Positions 1 through 13,291 of a stretch of 64,000 bases of DNA are shown here, piece after piece. Position 1 is the first letter of the stretch, and every line of letters begins with the position of its first letter. This DNA is from Escallonia rubra (lineage: Eukaryota > Streptophyta > Magnoliopsida > Escalloniales > Escalloniaceae), in contig JAVXUO010000204.1 of the NCBI GenBank assembly GCA_033065855.1, positions 79,091 through 143,090 on the forward strand, written 5' to 3'. Under the pieces are notes generated by a model. It was not told where the DNA came from and searched no databases. It worked only from the letters and a program-made list of their open reading frames with translations. A program made the translations under genes and the position numbers.

Positions 1-640
1 TAGAATGAACATGACAGTAACAAGAACAAGAAATGAAAATGAAAATCTGACCGTCAACATGTCGAGATGGCTGTGATCATGAAGCCTGCAAGTTTCGCGT
101 GGTTTATTAAGGTTTCGCAGCTTCATATAGAGGAAGAGAGCGAGGTCTTAGGGCGGTTTACATAGGTTAAGTACTCAAGTTATAGGACCCACTCACAGCT
201 ATCATTTAGACTAATTAGTTACGCTAAAAAATGTTGCTAAAAATTTGTCACCGAAGGTGCTACTATCAACATATTACCTTTTAATGTTCGTCGTGAATTT
301 AGGAGTAGAAATTTTCCTCTAATGCATAGGTATAAGAAGACGAGTGTCATCGGTTAGTATAAAAGTATGCATATAAGACTACTGTTTGTTAAAAGTAAGT
401 ATAAATTTTTTACTCTAGGTAAAATAATGAACGTATGGTACATTAAATATTCAAGGCTTTTGTAGCTATAACTGAGTGAAGGTTCTAAAGGAGGATCACC
501 TTGATCAGATTCGTGGCAATGGCGATACCAACCTACCAAACTTCCACCATGTTAATGCATACCTTAGTTAGCGAAACTAGGGATTTCTCTGAATTAAAGA
601 CAAGTCTGATTTAAATAATAATAAGAAAAAAATCGGTCGA
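1..640. other. Intergenic, no gene recognised
   Basis: AT-rich sequence with no long open frame, splice-consistent exon chain or repeat signature that I can identify. It leads into LINE debris at about 690. Confidence 0.5.
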
Positions 641-689
641 GTTTCACCGAATCAAAGTTTCGCAAGTCTCAAAACTCAGTTAATAAATG

Positions 690-960
690 CTAGTTGGTTT
701 ATGATACGATCCTATTACAGGATAATGTCTTCCTCAAAAGGGTTAGACAAGTAAGTACTCCTTCATTGTGTCTTATAAGACCATTCATAAAGTCTTTCAT
801 ATCGGACCATTCCTTAATCGTTCTTGAGAATGGTCAAGTGGCTAGTATTTGGAAAGACTCATGGTTCCCTCCGCCCTTGGTACCCCTTTCCATGGGGGAG
901 TCCCCGTCTTATATTTAGGCTGGTCTGATAGATCAAGATCTCCGTTAGTGTGACCCCCAC
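690..960 (+). mobile_element. L1-type LINE fragment (region between RT and zf-RVT)
   Basis: A frame of about 74 codons contains the stretch NGQVASIWKDSWFPP. This matches the 'IGNG-x-SI-x-W-x-D-x-W-x-P' signature that lies between the reverse transcriptase and the C-terminal zinc-binding domain of plant L1-type ORF2 proteins. It would act in target-primed reverse transcription, but only this short segment survives. It is followed by about 1.1 kb of unrelated sequence and then by a LINE 3' end, so it may belong to the same decayed insertion. Family assignment rests on one motif. Confidence 0.5.
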
Positions 961-2064
961 AAGCTAGCTCAATGTCTTCCCTCTAAGGATGGTAGCTGAA
1001 ATAATCACAAAAACACCCAGGTTGCTTTAGCCTGAATTGAGGCAACTGCATGAAAACTCTCTGAAGTTAGCCTACTCATGTTTGACCGGTGAGAGCCAAC
1101 TTGAAAGTCTTCAATTCTGTGATGAATGACTCTTGCCATCTTTTCTTTGAAACGGCAAGATGATGTCAATCACGATTTCATGGATTACACTATTCCTCGC
1201 TTGATTTGGTGTGCAGTGACGGAGCCGTGAATTCTTATTAGGGAACCAAAACAGTCTCTTGATAACAATGTGTTCACAACCTATTCTGGACCGCACCCCG
1301 GGGTCCACTAAACGATCGTATGAGTATCGTATAAGGAATCCTATACACATGGTCTTATACTTAGAACCAAAATTAAAATTGATCCCGTTTCAATAGACCT
1401 TATCAAACCATCTTCTCCTACACCATACCAGCTCAGGAACTAATTGAATAACAAAATCCAAATTTCAATTACCATGACAGTAACAACCTTTAAAATTCGT
1501 ACAAAGAAAAACAGAGAGGAGGACTCACGTTGCTAAATTGGGAGAATCCACAGATGTTGCTTGACTGGACCTTTGCCCTAATTGCGCAATGACTGAACTT
1601 TTGCCCTAAATTGCTTGACTGAACTTTTGCCCTAATCCGAAAATCGGAATACCCAGCTGATGTTAATGGAAGACGCAGAAGCAAAATGGAAGAAAACAGA
1701 AAGAAAGGATAGAGAAGAGAACTCACAGGTGTGGCCCAGCCGTGAGCAAGGGCTGATGAAGGAGGAACAAGGAAGGAAGAATGAGGGAAAAAGAAATGGG
1801 CTCGCAGAAGGTCCGCAGAAGGTAGAGGGAAAAAGAAATGGGCGCGCCTGTTTTTTTAGCCGTTTGTTTTAATTTGTTAAGTTTTGTTAGATTTTCAGAA
1901 ATGAGGCTAAAACGGAAAAAATTTCAATTTGAAAACGTGTTTTCAAAGAACGTTTTCCACTTAGAAGGCGCGGTTTGGAACCACGATTTCCCAAAATGTG
2001 GTATGCGGGTAAATAAGTTTGGAAATGGGGTAAACAGGTTATTAAGTATTTAATTTGTATTATT
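961..2064. other. Non-coding, short internal repeat
   Basis: No gene is recognised. At 1556-1640 the phrase 'tgactgaacttttgcccta' recurs about three times with small changes, giving a degenerate repeat of roughly 27-35 bp. Purine-rich sequence at 1650-1850 yields small open frames of low-complexity Lys/Glu/Arg composition, which I regard as spurious. Confidence 0.45.
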
Positions 2065-2600
2065 TAGGGAAAAAACTCTGTTTAGATCAGTTTGAATACC
2101 AATTGGGGCATATTCTGAGGCTATTTTATCGACTGATGTGTGTTCAGATACATCGACAACTATTTTACGTACAATTTCATGATTACCGAAAATGAAATAG
2201 TTATGTCTTATTATATTGGTCGCTCACTCGGATTTAGTTATGCAGGTAAAATGTAAAGAAGAACCAGGTTCTTTAGTGCCTGTTAGTAATCTTTTGTGCA
2301 ACATATATAACAGTAGTCGTAAGGTGCATACATTGCATTGCACATTGCCCAAGGCACATATTGCGTACTGCAACTTTCTTCAACATTGGCATACTTTGCT
2401 TTAACTTCTGGACTTGGAGTCAAGCAAGAATGGTTTGATGGTGGATAGAGCTTCGGTGTTTTGGTTTTTTCTGAGGCATAGTGGTGTTTTGTCTCGCAGT
2501 TATTATTTTAGTTGTTATTTTCTTACACTTCAGTTGGATCTCTGTAACGACAATATGTACTTGTTATTTTCCATGGTATATATTTCTTGTTCCTCTAAAA
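2065..2600 (+). mobile_element. LINE 3' end (copy 1)
   Basis: This stretch is closely similar to 45430-45957, which lies directly downstream of a recognisable LINE ORF2 remnant. It is therefore most simply the 3' untranslated tail of the same LINE family. It runs into an A-rich tract, as a LINE tail should. No coding function is expected. Confidence 0.6.
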
Positions 2601-2686
2601 AAAATAAAAAAAATATTACACACACAACACAAACTACACACACACACAGCTACAAACACCATACGCACGTGGTCACACATATTATA
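2601..2686. repeat. A-rich tail and CA-rich tract
   Basis: An A-rich stretch is followed by ACAC-rich sequence ending in CATATTATA. The same arrangement, with the same final nonamer, occurs at 45960-46084, so the two places share flanks as well as repeats. Confidence 0.65.
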
Positions 2687-2880
2687 CAGGGTAAATAAAC
2701 TTTGCCCCCTTATACTTTAGTCCGGTTGAATTATGGTCCCCTCTTTTTTAAAAAGTTGTACTAAACTTACTTCTACTCTTCAAAATTGGGTAAATTGGAC
2801 GGTATCTATCCAAGCACTTCTTAGCTGGAGTTGTTTGATAATTTTTAAAGACCAAAATACCCTTTTCATTTAACACTGAG
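2687..2880 (+). mobile_element. Left arm of a MULE-like element (truncated)
   Basis: The arm begins with GGGTAAATAAACTTTGCCCCC-like sequence and continues with a 'ccggttgaattatggtccc' block. It closely matches the left arm of the element at 46085-47487 and, in inverse orientation, that element's right arm. No matching right arm follows here, so this is a truncated or partly duplicated copy. Confidence 0.6.
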
Positions 2881-2883
2881 ACA

Positions 2884-2953
2884 CTATGTGCACACACACA
2901 CTCACACCGCAAAAATATACACAACACACGCCCATACCCACACGCCCCCATAC

Positions 2954-2984
<31 letters not shown>

Positions 2985-3065
2985 ACTCACATAAACCACA
3001 CCTTAAACACACGCTCACACTTGCACGAATTCACACCCCACACACACTACAAAAACAAACACAAA
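2884..3065. repeat. CA microsatellite with a C-tract
   Basis: Dense CACA repeats surround an uninterrupted run of about 20 C (about 2951-2970). The open frames over it, rich in His/Thr/Pro, are products of the repeat and not genes. Confidence 0.9.
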
Positions 3066-3070
3066 CAATC

Positions 3071-3284
3071 ATTTGTTCTTAGGAAATTTGAATTACGAGG
3101 AACCTAAGCTGTAATAGTTTAAGCTAAGCAGTTTGTGATATAGTGTTTTGAGAAGTCTGAGTTGAAATTGAATTAATGATTTGGAATATATGTTAGTGAA
3201 CATGTCTGATAGGTTTGATGTCATCAGGTAGGTTAACGCTCAGATAATTCGGGGCGGCGGAGTTCTGGATTCCGGGATGTTACA
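3071..3284 (+). mobile_element. LTR 3'-end remnant (copy 1)
   Basis: This is the last ~210 bp of an LTR-like sequence ending in '...ggatgttaca', the usual 3' terminus of chromovirus-type LTRs. It matches 9614-9828. No primer-binding site or internal coding region follows, so it is a remnant used as the left edge of the duplicated unit. Confidence 0.4.
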
Positions 3285-3734
3285 CCTTGGCAGGAGAAAA
3301 TCGAATCAAACGGATCACCCTAGCACCAACATTGCTGAGTCTCGTGTCCAACCACCCCTAATCAACACAGCATAAGCTACACCCCACAGTTCAGGAGAAG
3401 GGGGTGAGCACCACCGAACCTGAACGCAAACCCATGAACAAAAGAGACGAGCACCAAAGAGAGATCAAATCATAACGATCACTATTAATCTCCAAACCTT
3501 GAGAGATCAAATCATAACAATCACTATGAAGTATGTGAGTCTTCCAACCTAAAGGAACAACATAGGACGAAATAAAGCCATAACACGGGTATATTAAACT
3601 ACGCCAGTCAAACAAGATCTTAAAGGGCACAATAAATCATAGATCTGAAACACCACACACAGATTCACACATTTACACAAGCACGAACCCACCACTCGTC
3701 GGGTGGTGGTGGTGAAGAAATTCTACCCAAAACA

Positions 3735-6088
3735 ATGCTGATGCGCTCATTTTCTTCTCTTCAACTCAAGCCATCACTTTCCTGTTCCTGTAAGTCCGTC
3801 TCTCTTACTCTCCACAAATTGTTGAAGAAAAGCCACCCACTTCAAGATTCATGGCGTTTGGGCTTTCTGCCTGTATCTGCTTCCTCATTTGTTTTTACAC
3901 CCCATTGCCCCTGAATAGGATACAAACATTAATAGATGCGTTCTACTGATTTGGTAATCATTACTATCTTTGGCTATTACAGTGGGTGTTAATTATGGTT
4001 TTTAATAGATCTTTTTTCAATCTGGTTAATGAATGTGCAGTTGTTTGAATTCATGGTATAAGAACATGAAATACTCACTTATGGTTTGTGAGGTTTCGAT
4101 GAAAGGGCTTGCTCATTCTTGGGTTACCTGTCATACAACCCAACAACTTTGTTATTACAAAACTTAAGTCATCCTCACGGCGCCTTCAATGAAAGAAGAA
4201 TTAAATTAAAGGGACTAATTGTGTTTATGCGACCATTCCAACATATGATCAAAATGAAAAACCCCAGCTAACGTAAAATTTTAGGGCAGAATCTGGAAGG
4301 TTCAAGTGCCTTGATCCAAAGGAGATTCATGGCCTATCTTTTGGTGCATAGCGATTATTGTTGTTCTTATTTTTGGAAGTGATTGAAAAACTTAGCTTCT
4401 GTAAATTCAGTTGTAGACATGTTGAAAGTCCTCTGGATTGCACTGTGCAAATGGCTGTTTAATTCCAGCCATTCGTAGCTTTATTTCTGTTGGAGTGTCT
4501 TTATTGGTTGTAGTCTCTGTTTTGAGACAATAAATGAAAAAAGACAATTGTTTTAGCTGTTCTTTGTTATGTGGGACACATCATTCTATTGGGTTTGATG
4601 CGCAAGATTGATGCCTTGCATTATTCTGTCTAATTGTGATGCTTAACACCCTTTAGCATTTGCTACTTAAGCCTCTAAAATAACAAAAAATTAAACAGAC
4701 CATGGCAAACCAGTTAATCAGAAGGGAGGTTTAAGTTTTTTCTTTGGCAATAACTGGTATCTTGGTGGAAACTGGTAAACCACATTTTGTTTTTAAGATC
4801 CTAGATACGTGATGCCAAATTGCAGAATTGTCTTTGGAATATGGTCTAGTAATAGACCCTTTATCAAGACCGAAAGTTCTCAAGCGTGAAAAGATAAACA
4901 TTACTGGGGTTTGTATCAGAGCAGAACAGCCAGGTTCTTGAAGGAAAAACTGTGTCTCTAAATATGTGCCATCTAGTTGGTGTAACCTGCAGGGAGAGTG
5001 ACATGGTCTCTTTTCTAAAGGCAGGCCTGAGTTGAGTAGAGGAAGTTCCAAACTAGAAAATATTCCTCCAAAACTGTGGGGGTGGGTAGTTCATGGTAAG
5101 CTGGTGGTGTAAGAGATGGACGAATGACTGATCATCTGCTTTCACAAAGAGCACTTAAGTAGGTTTAAATTTGCTGTGAAGTCTGTTACTATGGTGATAG
5201 ATGCTTGGATAGGAAGGAGTTGAATATGCATCTCATTACCTAATGTATGGAGGGAACCATTGCGATGAATTTCTAAGCTGAGAAAATATGATTACTAAAC
5301 TCCTTCCCTCTCTTAGGCCATCTCTCCAATGGATTTTGTATACATACTTACTATTATGTTTTTATGCTTCCTCTGTCTCGAGCCTCGACAAAATAGATCA
5401 TTTTCCTCTCTTCTAGTTCTTATGCAGTATATTGCCTCTTGCAGATAGGACACTCTCAGCCTTCTCCACGGTTGAAGAATTTTCAGAAAAAGCTGGTAGC
5501 CCAATGTTGCCTAAGTCGACAATTGAAAGATGATGGGTAGGGCCGATAATTGTGGCTCCAGTGCTTCAATCAATTTTCCACTTGTTTACTTGCTTAGGAT
5601 TAATATTCTAGGCACTGCTAGAGAACAGAATGGATACGTTTCTCCTTACAACGAAAAGTTGAGGCAGAAACAACTCTTCCTCTTATTGTGCTCGTCAGGC
5701 TTGTTTCCAACTATGCCTACTTCTGGAAAAAACGAAAAGTAAGAACCAATATGACGAGAAGCACCTTCTTGAGCAAAATAAATGGGTCCAGAGGGTAAAT
5801 AATGCCCCTGAAGACTTCCCAAGCTTTGTTCAAGAAGGTCTGCCATGCGTGTAAGGAAATAAGCTAATGGTCCATTCTTGTATTTATAAAAAGTCATAGG
5901 TCCCCTATCCTTCCTTCTCAATCTTTGTCTCAATAGTCTGTGAACTGTCCTGAATTTGTGTTTCGGGATTTCGCTCAGGGATTGAGGTCAAAGTAGTGGC
6001 ATCAGAAAACTTTGTAAAACGTGATTCTGGGCTTATATACCGGGATTTTGAAGTCGGTAATGGTGATAGCCCAAAAGCTGGTCAGCAG
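3735..6088 (+). pseudogene. FKBP20-2-like immunophilin 5' exons, copy 1 (broken)
   Basis: This copy of a chloroplast FKBP-type peptidyl-prolyl isomerase gene holds a possible first exon from 3735 (Ser/Leu/Lys-rich start like a transit peptide, then a GTAAGT donor near 3789), an exon about 5598-5837 and an exon 5979-6088. The second encodes a block like the FKBP20-2 N-terminal part (EQNGYVSPYNEKL, then a degraded lumenal-precursor stretch). The third encodes the start of the FKBP fold (IYRDFEVGNGDSPKAGQQ). Against copy 2 there is a one-base insertion near 5730 in an A-rich run, which brings a stop within a few codons. The remaining FKBP exons are absent downstream of this copy, so it is a partial pseudogene. 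Confidence 0.75.
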
Positions 6089-9083
6089 GTTTTTCTTTTA
6101 CTCACACTTTCCTAATTTTCTTGTGAAGCTATGGTTCCTCTGTCGACTATCAGTGCTTACATTCCTGTTAAAGTCGTGCGGAACTTATATCTGAGACTAT
6201 TTAATTTGTATCCTGCTAAACAGATTCGGTAGTTTACTTAGACGATAAAAAAGAAGCTGAAACAGGCGAGCCTTGGACGTTACATTTTATTAGATTTTTA
6301 GTATTGGTTGAACCGTTATTGTCGCTGCATATAATTGTGAAATTCTGTTGTTTGATGATGAACCAATAATAAAACCATTTTGCGAGGAGAAATTGAGGAA
6401 TAGGCACTCGCTTCTGTCAAGTCATTGCTGATAAGAAGTTTCTGGTGATTTAATTATTGAAAGCCATCACTCATTGTTTTCTTCAACTTCCTTCTGGTTG
6501 CAATGACAGGAACATTTAACAAGTTAGCTAGTAAATATCATCTGTTTTTGTTGCTTTTCTTTGGGAAACTACTAAACATCATTTATATATGTGTGTGTGT
6601 GTATCATGTAATGGGAAAGGGGTAGATATGTCATCTTTGAGAGCGCTCCTGTGTTAGTCAAATTGATATCAACTACTTCTCAAAGCAAAAAATTGCTACA
6701 TTTATGAAATATACTAGAATCCCAATGGCGATTCGTGTTAGTATCGCTCACGCAGATGGAATGGAAACATTGCTATGTGATGGGAAAGATATTGACGAGA
6801 ACTGTAATATAAACACAGGTGCACAAATATCTTGGACACAAGATTTAACGTGGTTCGGCGATAACGTGCCTACCTCAATAGGGTGTGCAAACATCTTCGT
6901 ACTATGAGAATGTCGAGAGAGGTACAAGAGAACTCTCAGCAGTTTCATCTAAAAATCGGAGACCCTTATCCAAGTGGAAACTCCTTGTACACCCCGCTCA
7001 TTGTTATCTCTCAAGAAAGAAGGGCTACTAACTCTATTTCACGTAATATACTGAGAGGAGGAAACCTGGGATGATTTTCTGAGATGGTTGAGTGGCCCTA
7101 TTTATAGGCCTTCTTCACTTCATACTGGTAGGTGGCCTACCAAATGTATTGCAAGAACCACATACAAAATGCAATGGCCGTAAGTACAATGGGTGTAGGT
7201 TATTGAATTTCCATCACCGAACAAACCAAGTCAACGAAGACATGATAAGAACAGTATTCTGCAATAGTGTAGAGCACAAAAGTCACAACCTGACAACTCG
7301 AGTACTAGCTACCCTTGATTCCGTGAAAATCTAATCAAAGAATAAAAAACCAAGTAACCTAAAATAAAACCCATTCTATTAGAAATGCAGTAACAATCCT
7401 CAAGAAAAAAAGTGAAATCCTATATCACATCAAGTCAAATCTACCTATCATTGAAAACGAACAAATAGAATTCCAATCGACTATTAGACAAGTTTCTTCT
7501 TCTAACCTTAATTGCACGAAGCAAGGGCTGGGGCGGAGGAGCATAAGCACCTGAAAGAATCTAAGGTTAGGAGCGGCTTGAATACATAAATGCATGAAGA
7601 GTATTACCATTTGTTTAATACATCACACGCTAAATTATGGTCTAAACATTTTTTTGCTTGAAAATACGATAAGCAACAGTGAATTGTTACTTCGCACTAA
7701 TTGACAAGTTTGTTCTCTCAACGAGGGTATGGAGTTCTCATGTTAGCTTGGGATGTGTTCCCATGGAGCTCCAAACTTGGGATCACAAAAGAGAGTTTTT
7801 CAGAGAGAAGCATCACCGCTACCGAATTTCTAACTACTCTATCTCTATCAATATTACTCTCTAAAAGATTTGGTTGTACTAGTTTTCCTACCAGCTATCG
7901 TGAAAGTTACATTCCATACCACAATCACCAAAAATATACTCCCTTACAGATAGGAAACCTGATTATCATGTTTGTGTTCACTCCCTTGAAATGGTCACAC
8001 AAATACTTGATCCCAAACTGGTTAAACAACACTTGTCATACTCTCTCTCTCTCTCTCTCTCACTCACACGCGCGCGCGCGCGCGCACATACTCAGACCAC
8101 TCACAGACACTTACTCACTCATGTAAGATGAGGAATCTTTTGTCATATGTTGAAAATCTCTTTGAGATAATGTAAAACCGGCTAAGTTCACATTTTGGAT
8201 TGTCAGGCCGGCCATTTAGTTGTGATGCATCATCATATATAGAAGGAAAAAAAAACATTAAAAAGTGGGTTTCATATTCTCTCAACCACCTACGCAAGAT
8301 CTCTAATCTGAAAGCCTTGGAAACTGGGTTCTCCGTTTTCTATGTAATTGTAGTTTTTCGACAAGGTTTTTGTAAGTACTTTTGTGAGATCAACAAGGTA
8401 AATTTGTGGAATAAGATTGGCAAACTTCTCCTTCACACTGTTGCATAGAATTACCTATCGGAAAGAAGAGAAGTAACTTTTTTTAAATAAGCTATATTAA
8501 CATAAAAGTTCATCAAAGAAGGCAGACAAAACAACACAAATTAAAGAGACAGGAAGAAATATCTGTCCTAGTAAGCCTAGTGGCCGCCTAGTCGGCCAAT
8601 TATATCATATGCAGGGAGCTTGGTTCTTATCATTTTGCTCCCAAGTTGATGCTTATAGCCAAAAGAATCATCGGGCAACACGAACAGCAAGTGTAGTCTT
8701 CCGCCGAGAAAAGTTTGTCAATCTTATTCCAGCCAACTTGGTAAACTAGCGCTGAAAAGTTGGACAGAAGAGCCAGAGCACTGAAAGACTTAGCTGTAAA
8801 AGTATCAATCATCCATCTAACTTCCTTTGCCCCAAAATTTGAACATTGCACATTGGACAACCCCCATGAGAATAGCCGAGACCCTGTGGGAAAAGGGAGG
8901 TACAGTTTCCGTCGCAGAATTTCACAGCACAATCCAACACAGTGTCACACCTAACATGCATCCCCTTTTGCATAGCCAACAATAGCACAAATTAATGGTT
9001 TGGATTGACTGAAAACCAGACTGACCAACCAAGGCACCACTGGCGTCCTAAACTTACGAGAGTTGGCCATAAGCCAAATAACC
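6089..9083. other. Intronic/intergenic sequence shared by both duplication copies
   Basis: In copy 2 the matching sequence is the large intron between the third and fourth FKBP exons. It holds short open frames conserved between copies (for example 6704-6907 and 13438-13641), but their differences include non-synonymous changes and I recognise no family. A TG-rich stretch at 6590-6604 corresponds to the MITE-bearing TA tract of copy 2. Confidence 0.5.
8039..8092. repeat. CT/CA/CG compound microsatellite (copy 1)
   Basis: (CT)n passes into CACACG and then a (CG)n run of about 16 bases. The equivalent in copy 2 at 14779-14862 is longer and richer in CA, showing repeat-length change since duplication. 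Confidence 0.9.
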
Positions 9084-9828
9084 TGTTCTGTATATTGCCG
9101 TGACTGCTATGGAAATGACTGTAAAGTATTCTCTGAAATAATTTGTGCTCGTGTTGAAATTCCTAGAGAAATCTTCAGTATATTTTGGAAAGAACTGTCT
9201 CAGATGATCTGTGTACGTTTTGAAATTCTTTGAAAACTCATCATCGTATTTTGGAATGATGGCTTTGATGATGATCTTTTATCAATCGTTTTGGAACCGA
9301 TCATGATTGTATTTGTCTGTTTTGGTATTTATTTCTGATGAATTTTGATCCTATTTGGAAATCATTAAGTTTTTGACCGTTTGAAGTATTCTGAAAATCT
9401 TCGTCAGTTGGATTCTTGGAATCGTTTTGTAATTCTTTTGTTGGTCCTTGTACGACCTTACTGAGCTCTTAAAAGCTCACCCTTTGTTTGATTCCTTTCC
9501 GTAGATTTTGACCAACAATAGATTGCTCGGGAATGGGGTTTAGAGTCTAAGTGAGATTCTGATGAGCCCATCACCACTGTATAGTAAGACCCCTGCGCGG
9601 GTCGGTACTGTTAATTTGTTCTTAGGAAATTTGAATTGGGAGGAACCTAAGCTGTAATAGTTTAAGCTAAGTAGTTGTGATCTAGTGCTTTGAGAAATTT
9701 GAGTTGAAACTGAATTAACGATTTGAAATATATGTTAGTGAACATGTCTGACATGTTTGATGTGATTCGGTAGGTTAACGACCCGGGAGTTCGGGGCCGC
9801 GGAGCTCCAAATTTCCGGGGATGTTACA
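9084..9828 (+). mobile_element. LTR-like sequence between the duplicates
   Basis: It contains 'gagctcttaaaagctcaccctttg', a CCTGCGCGGGTC palindrome and a terminal '...ggggatgttaca', which together resemble a Ty3/gypsy chromovirus LTR. Only its last ~215 bp occur before copy 1. No internal region or TSD pair was found, so solo LTR or truncated element cannot be decided. Confidence 0.4.
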
Positions 9829-12800
9829 CCTTGGCAGTAGAAAATCGAATCAAACGGACCATCCTAGCACCAACATTGCCAAGTCTAGTGTCCAACCACC
9901 CCTAATCAACACAGCATAAGCTACACCCCACAGTTCAGGAGAAGGGGGTGAGCACCACCGAACCTGAACGCAAACCCATGAACAAAAGAGACGAGCACCA
10001 AAGAGAGATCAAATCATAGCAATCACTATTAATCTCCAAACCTTGAGAGCCTACCCAAGCTTAGCAACAACAATACAACATGAATTATGTGAGTCTTCCA
10101 ACCTAAAGGAACAACATAGGACGAAATAAAGCCATAACACGGGTATATTAAACTACGCCAGTCAACCAAGATCTTAAAGGGCACAATAAATCATAGATCT
10201 GAAACACCACACACAGATTCACACATTTACACAAGCACGAACCCACCACTCGTCGGGTGGTGGTGGTGAAGAAATTCTACCCAAAACAATGCTGATGCTC
10301 TCATTTTCTTCTCTTCAACTCAAGCCATCACTTGCCTGTTCCTGTAAGTCCGTCTCTCTTACTCTCCACAAATTGTTGAAGAAAAGCCACCCACTTCAAG
10401 ATTCATGGCCCTGCCTTCTTGTTTGGGCTTTCTGCCTGTATCTGCTTCCTCATTTGTTTATACACCCCATTGCCCCTGAGTAGGATACAAACATTAATAG
10501 ATGCGTTCTACTGATTTGGTAATCGTTACTATCTTTGGCTATTACAGTGGGTGTTAATTATGGTTTTTAATAGATCTTTTTGTGCAGTTGTTTGAATTCA
10601 TGGTATAAGAACACGAAATACTCACTTATGGTTTGTGAGGTTTCGATGAAAGGGCTTGCTCATTCTTGGGTTACCTGTCATACAACCCAACAACTTTGTT
10701 ATTACAAAACTTAAGTCATCCTCACGGCGCCTTCAATAAAAGAAGAATTAAATTAAAGGGACTCATTGTGTTTACGCGACCGTTCCAACTTATGATCAAA
10801 ATGAAAAACCCCAGCTAACGTAAAATTTTAAGGCAGAATCTGGAAGGTTCAAGTGCATTGATCCAAAGGAGATTCATGGCCTATCTTTTGGTGCATATCG
10901 ATTATTGTTGTTCTTATTTTTGGAAGTGATTGAAAAACTTATCTTCTGTAAATTCAGTTGTAGACATGTTGAAAGTCCTGCGGATTGCACTGTGCAAATG
11001 GCAGTTTAATACCAGCCATTCGTAGCTTAATTTCTGTTGGAGTGTCTTTATTGGTTGTAGTCTCTATTTTGAGACAATAAATGAAAAAAAAGACAATGGT
11101 TTTAGCTGTTCTCTGTGATGTGTGACACATCATTCTATTGGGTTTGATGCGCAAGATTGACGCCTTGCATTATTCTGTCTAATTGTGTTGCTTAACACCC
11201 TTTAGCATTCCCTACTTAAGCCTCTAAAATAACAAAAAATTAAACAGACCATGGTAAACCAGTTAATCAGAAGGGAGGTTTAAGTTTTTTTTCTTTGGCA
11301 ATAACTGGTATCTTGGTGGAAACAGGTAAACCACATTTTGTTTTCAAGATCCTAGATATCTCCGTGATGCCAAAAGCAGAATTGTCTTTGGAATATGGTC
11401 TAGTAATAGACCCTTTATCAAGACCGAAAGTTCTCAAGCGTGAAAAGATAAACATTACTGGGGTTGGTATCAGAGCAGAACAGCCAGGTTCTTGAAGGAA
11501 AAACTGTGTCTCTATATATGTGTCATCTAGTTGGTGTAACCAGGGAGAGTGACATGGTCTCTTTTCTAAAGGCAGGCCTGAGTTGAGTAGAGGAAGTTCC
11601 AAACTAGAAAATATTCCTCCAAAACTGTGGGGGTGGGTAGTTCCTGGTAAGCTGGTGGTGTAAGAGATGGACGAATGACTGATCATCTGCTTTCACAAAG
11701 AGCACTTAAGTAGGTTTAAATTTTCTGTGAAAGTCTGTTAGTATGGCGATAGATGCTTGGATAGGAAGGAGTTGAATATGTATCTTATTGCCTAATGTAT
11801 GGAGGGAACCATTACGATGAATTTCTAAGCTGAGAAAATATGATTACTAAACTCCTTCCCTCTCTTAGGCCATCTCTCCAATGGATTTTGTATACAGACT
11901 TACTATTTTTATGCTTCCTCTGTCTCGAGCCTCGACAAAATAGATCATTTTTCCTCTCTACTAGTTCTTATGCAGTATATTGCCTCTTGCAGATAGGACA
12001 CTCTCAGCCTTCTCCACGGTTGAAGAATTTTCAGAAAAAGCTGGTAGCCCAATGTTGCCTAAGTCGACAATTGAAAGATGATGGATAGGGCCGACAGTTG
12101 TGGCTCCAGTGCTTCAATCAAATTTCCACTTGTTTACTTGCTTAGGATTAATATTCTATGCACTGCTAGAGAACAGAATGGATATGTATCTCCTTACGAC
12201 GAAAAGTTGAGGCGGAAACAACTCTTCCTCTTATTGTGCTCTTCGGGCTTGTTTGCAACTCTGCCTTCTTCTGGAAAATCCAAAAGTAAGAACTTATATG
12301 ACGAGAAACGCCTTCTTGAGCAAAATAAACGGGTCCAGAGAGAAAATAATGCCCCTGAAGACTTCCCAAGTTTTGGTCAAGAAGGTCTGTCATGCGCGTA
12401 AGGAAATAAGCTAATGGTCCATTCTTGTATTTATAAAAAGTCATAGTTCCCCTTTCCTTCTTAATCTTTGTCTCAATAGTCTGTGAACTGTCCTGACTTT
12501 GTGTTTCGGGATTTTGCTCAGGGTTTGAGGTCAAAGTAGTGGCATCAGAAAACTATGTAAAACGTGATTCTGGGCTTATATACCGGGATTTTGAAGTCGG
12601 TAATGGTGATAGCCCAAAAGCTGCTCAGCAGGTTTTTCTTTTACCCCCACTTTCCTAATTTTCTTGTGAAGCTATGGTTCCTCTGTCGACTATCAGTGCT
12701 TACATTCCTGTTAAAGTCGCGCGGAACTTATATCTGAGACTATTTAATTTGTATCCTGCTAAACAGATTCAGTAGTTTACTTAGACGCTAAAACAGAAGC

Positions 12801-13148
12801 AGAAACAGGCGAGCCTTGGACGTTACATTTTATTAGGTTTTTTAGTATTGGTTGAAACGTTATTGTCGCTGCATATAATTGTGAAATTCTGTTGTTTGAT
12901 GATGAACCAATAATAAAACCATTTTGTGTAGAGAAAATGAGGAATAGGCACTCGCCTCTGTTAAGTCATTGCTGATAAGAAGTTTCTGGTGATTTAATTA
13001 TTGAAGGCCATCACTCATTGTTTTCTTCAACTTCCTTCTGGTTGCAATGACAGGAACATTTAACAAGTTAGCTAGTAAATATCATCTGTTTTTTTCTTTT
13101 CTTTGGGAAACTACTAAACATCACTTATATATATATATATATATATAT

Positions 13149-13291
13149 GGGAGCTGATCCGTTGCTAGCGCTAGCAGCGCTAGCACCGTCCGCTATATAA
13201 TGTAGCGGACGGTGAATTATCGTCCGCTACATTAAATAGCGGACGGCAAAACAGCGCTAGCAACGTGCTAGCGCTAGCAATGGATCACGAC

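Larger units (their letters stand above)
3071..9083 (+). repeat. Large direct duplication, copy 1
   Basis: Nearly all of this segment recurs in the same order and orientation at 9613-15863. Shared landmarks include an LTR-like end, FKBP20-2-like exons, the block starting 'atgaaatatactagaatccc' (6704 and 13438), CT/CA microsatellites and a terminal block ending 'ggccataagccaaataacc'. Similarity looks to be in the mid-90s percent by eye over many stretches, with small indels. The duplicated unit contains only the 5' part of the FKBP gene. Confidence 0.9.

Noticed and set aside
9590..9612. CCTGCGCGGGTC palindrome as a Helitron 3' hairpin
   Set aside because: There is no CTRR end at the correct distance. 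It fits better as part of an LTR-like sequence.
11267..11686. 139-codon minus-strand frame, and its 106-codon counterpart at 4731-5051
   Set aside because: The two copies differ by frame-changing indels and no family is recognised. The opposite strand at 11295-11495 is equally open, so coding on either strand is unsupported.
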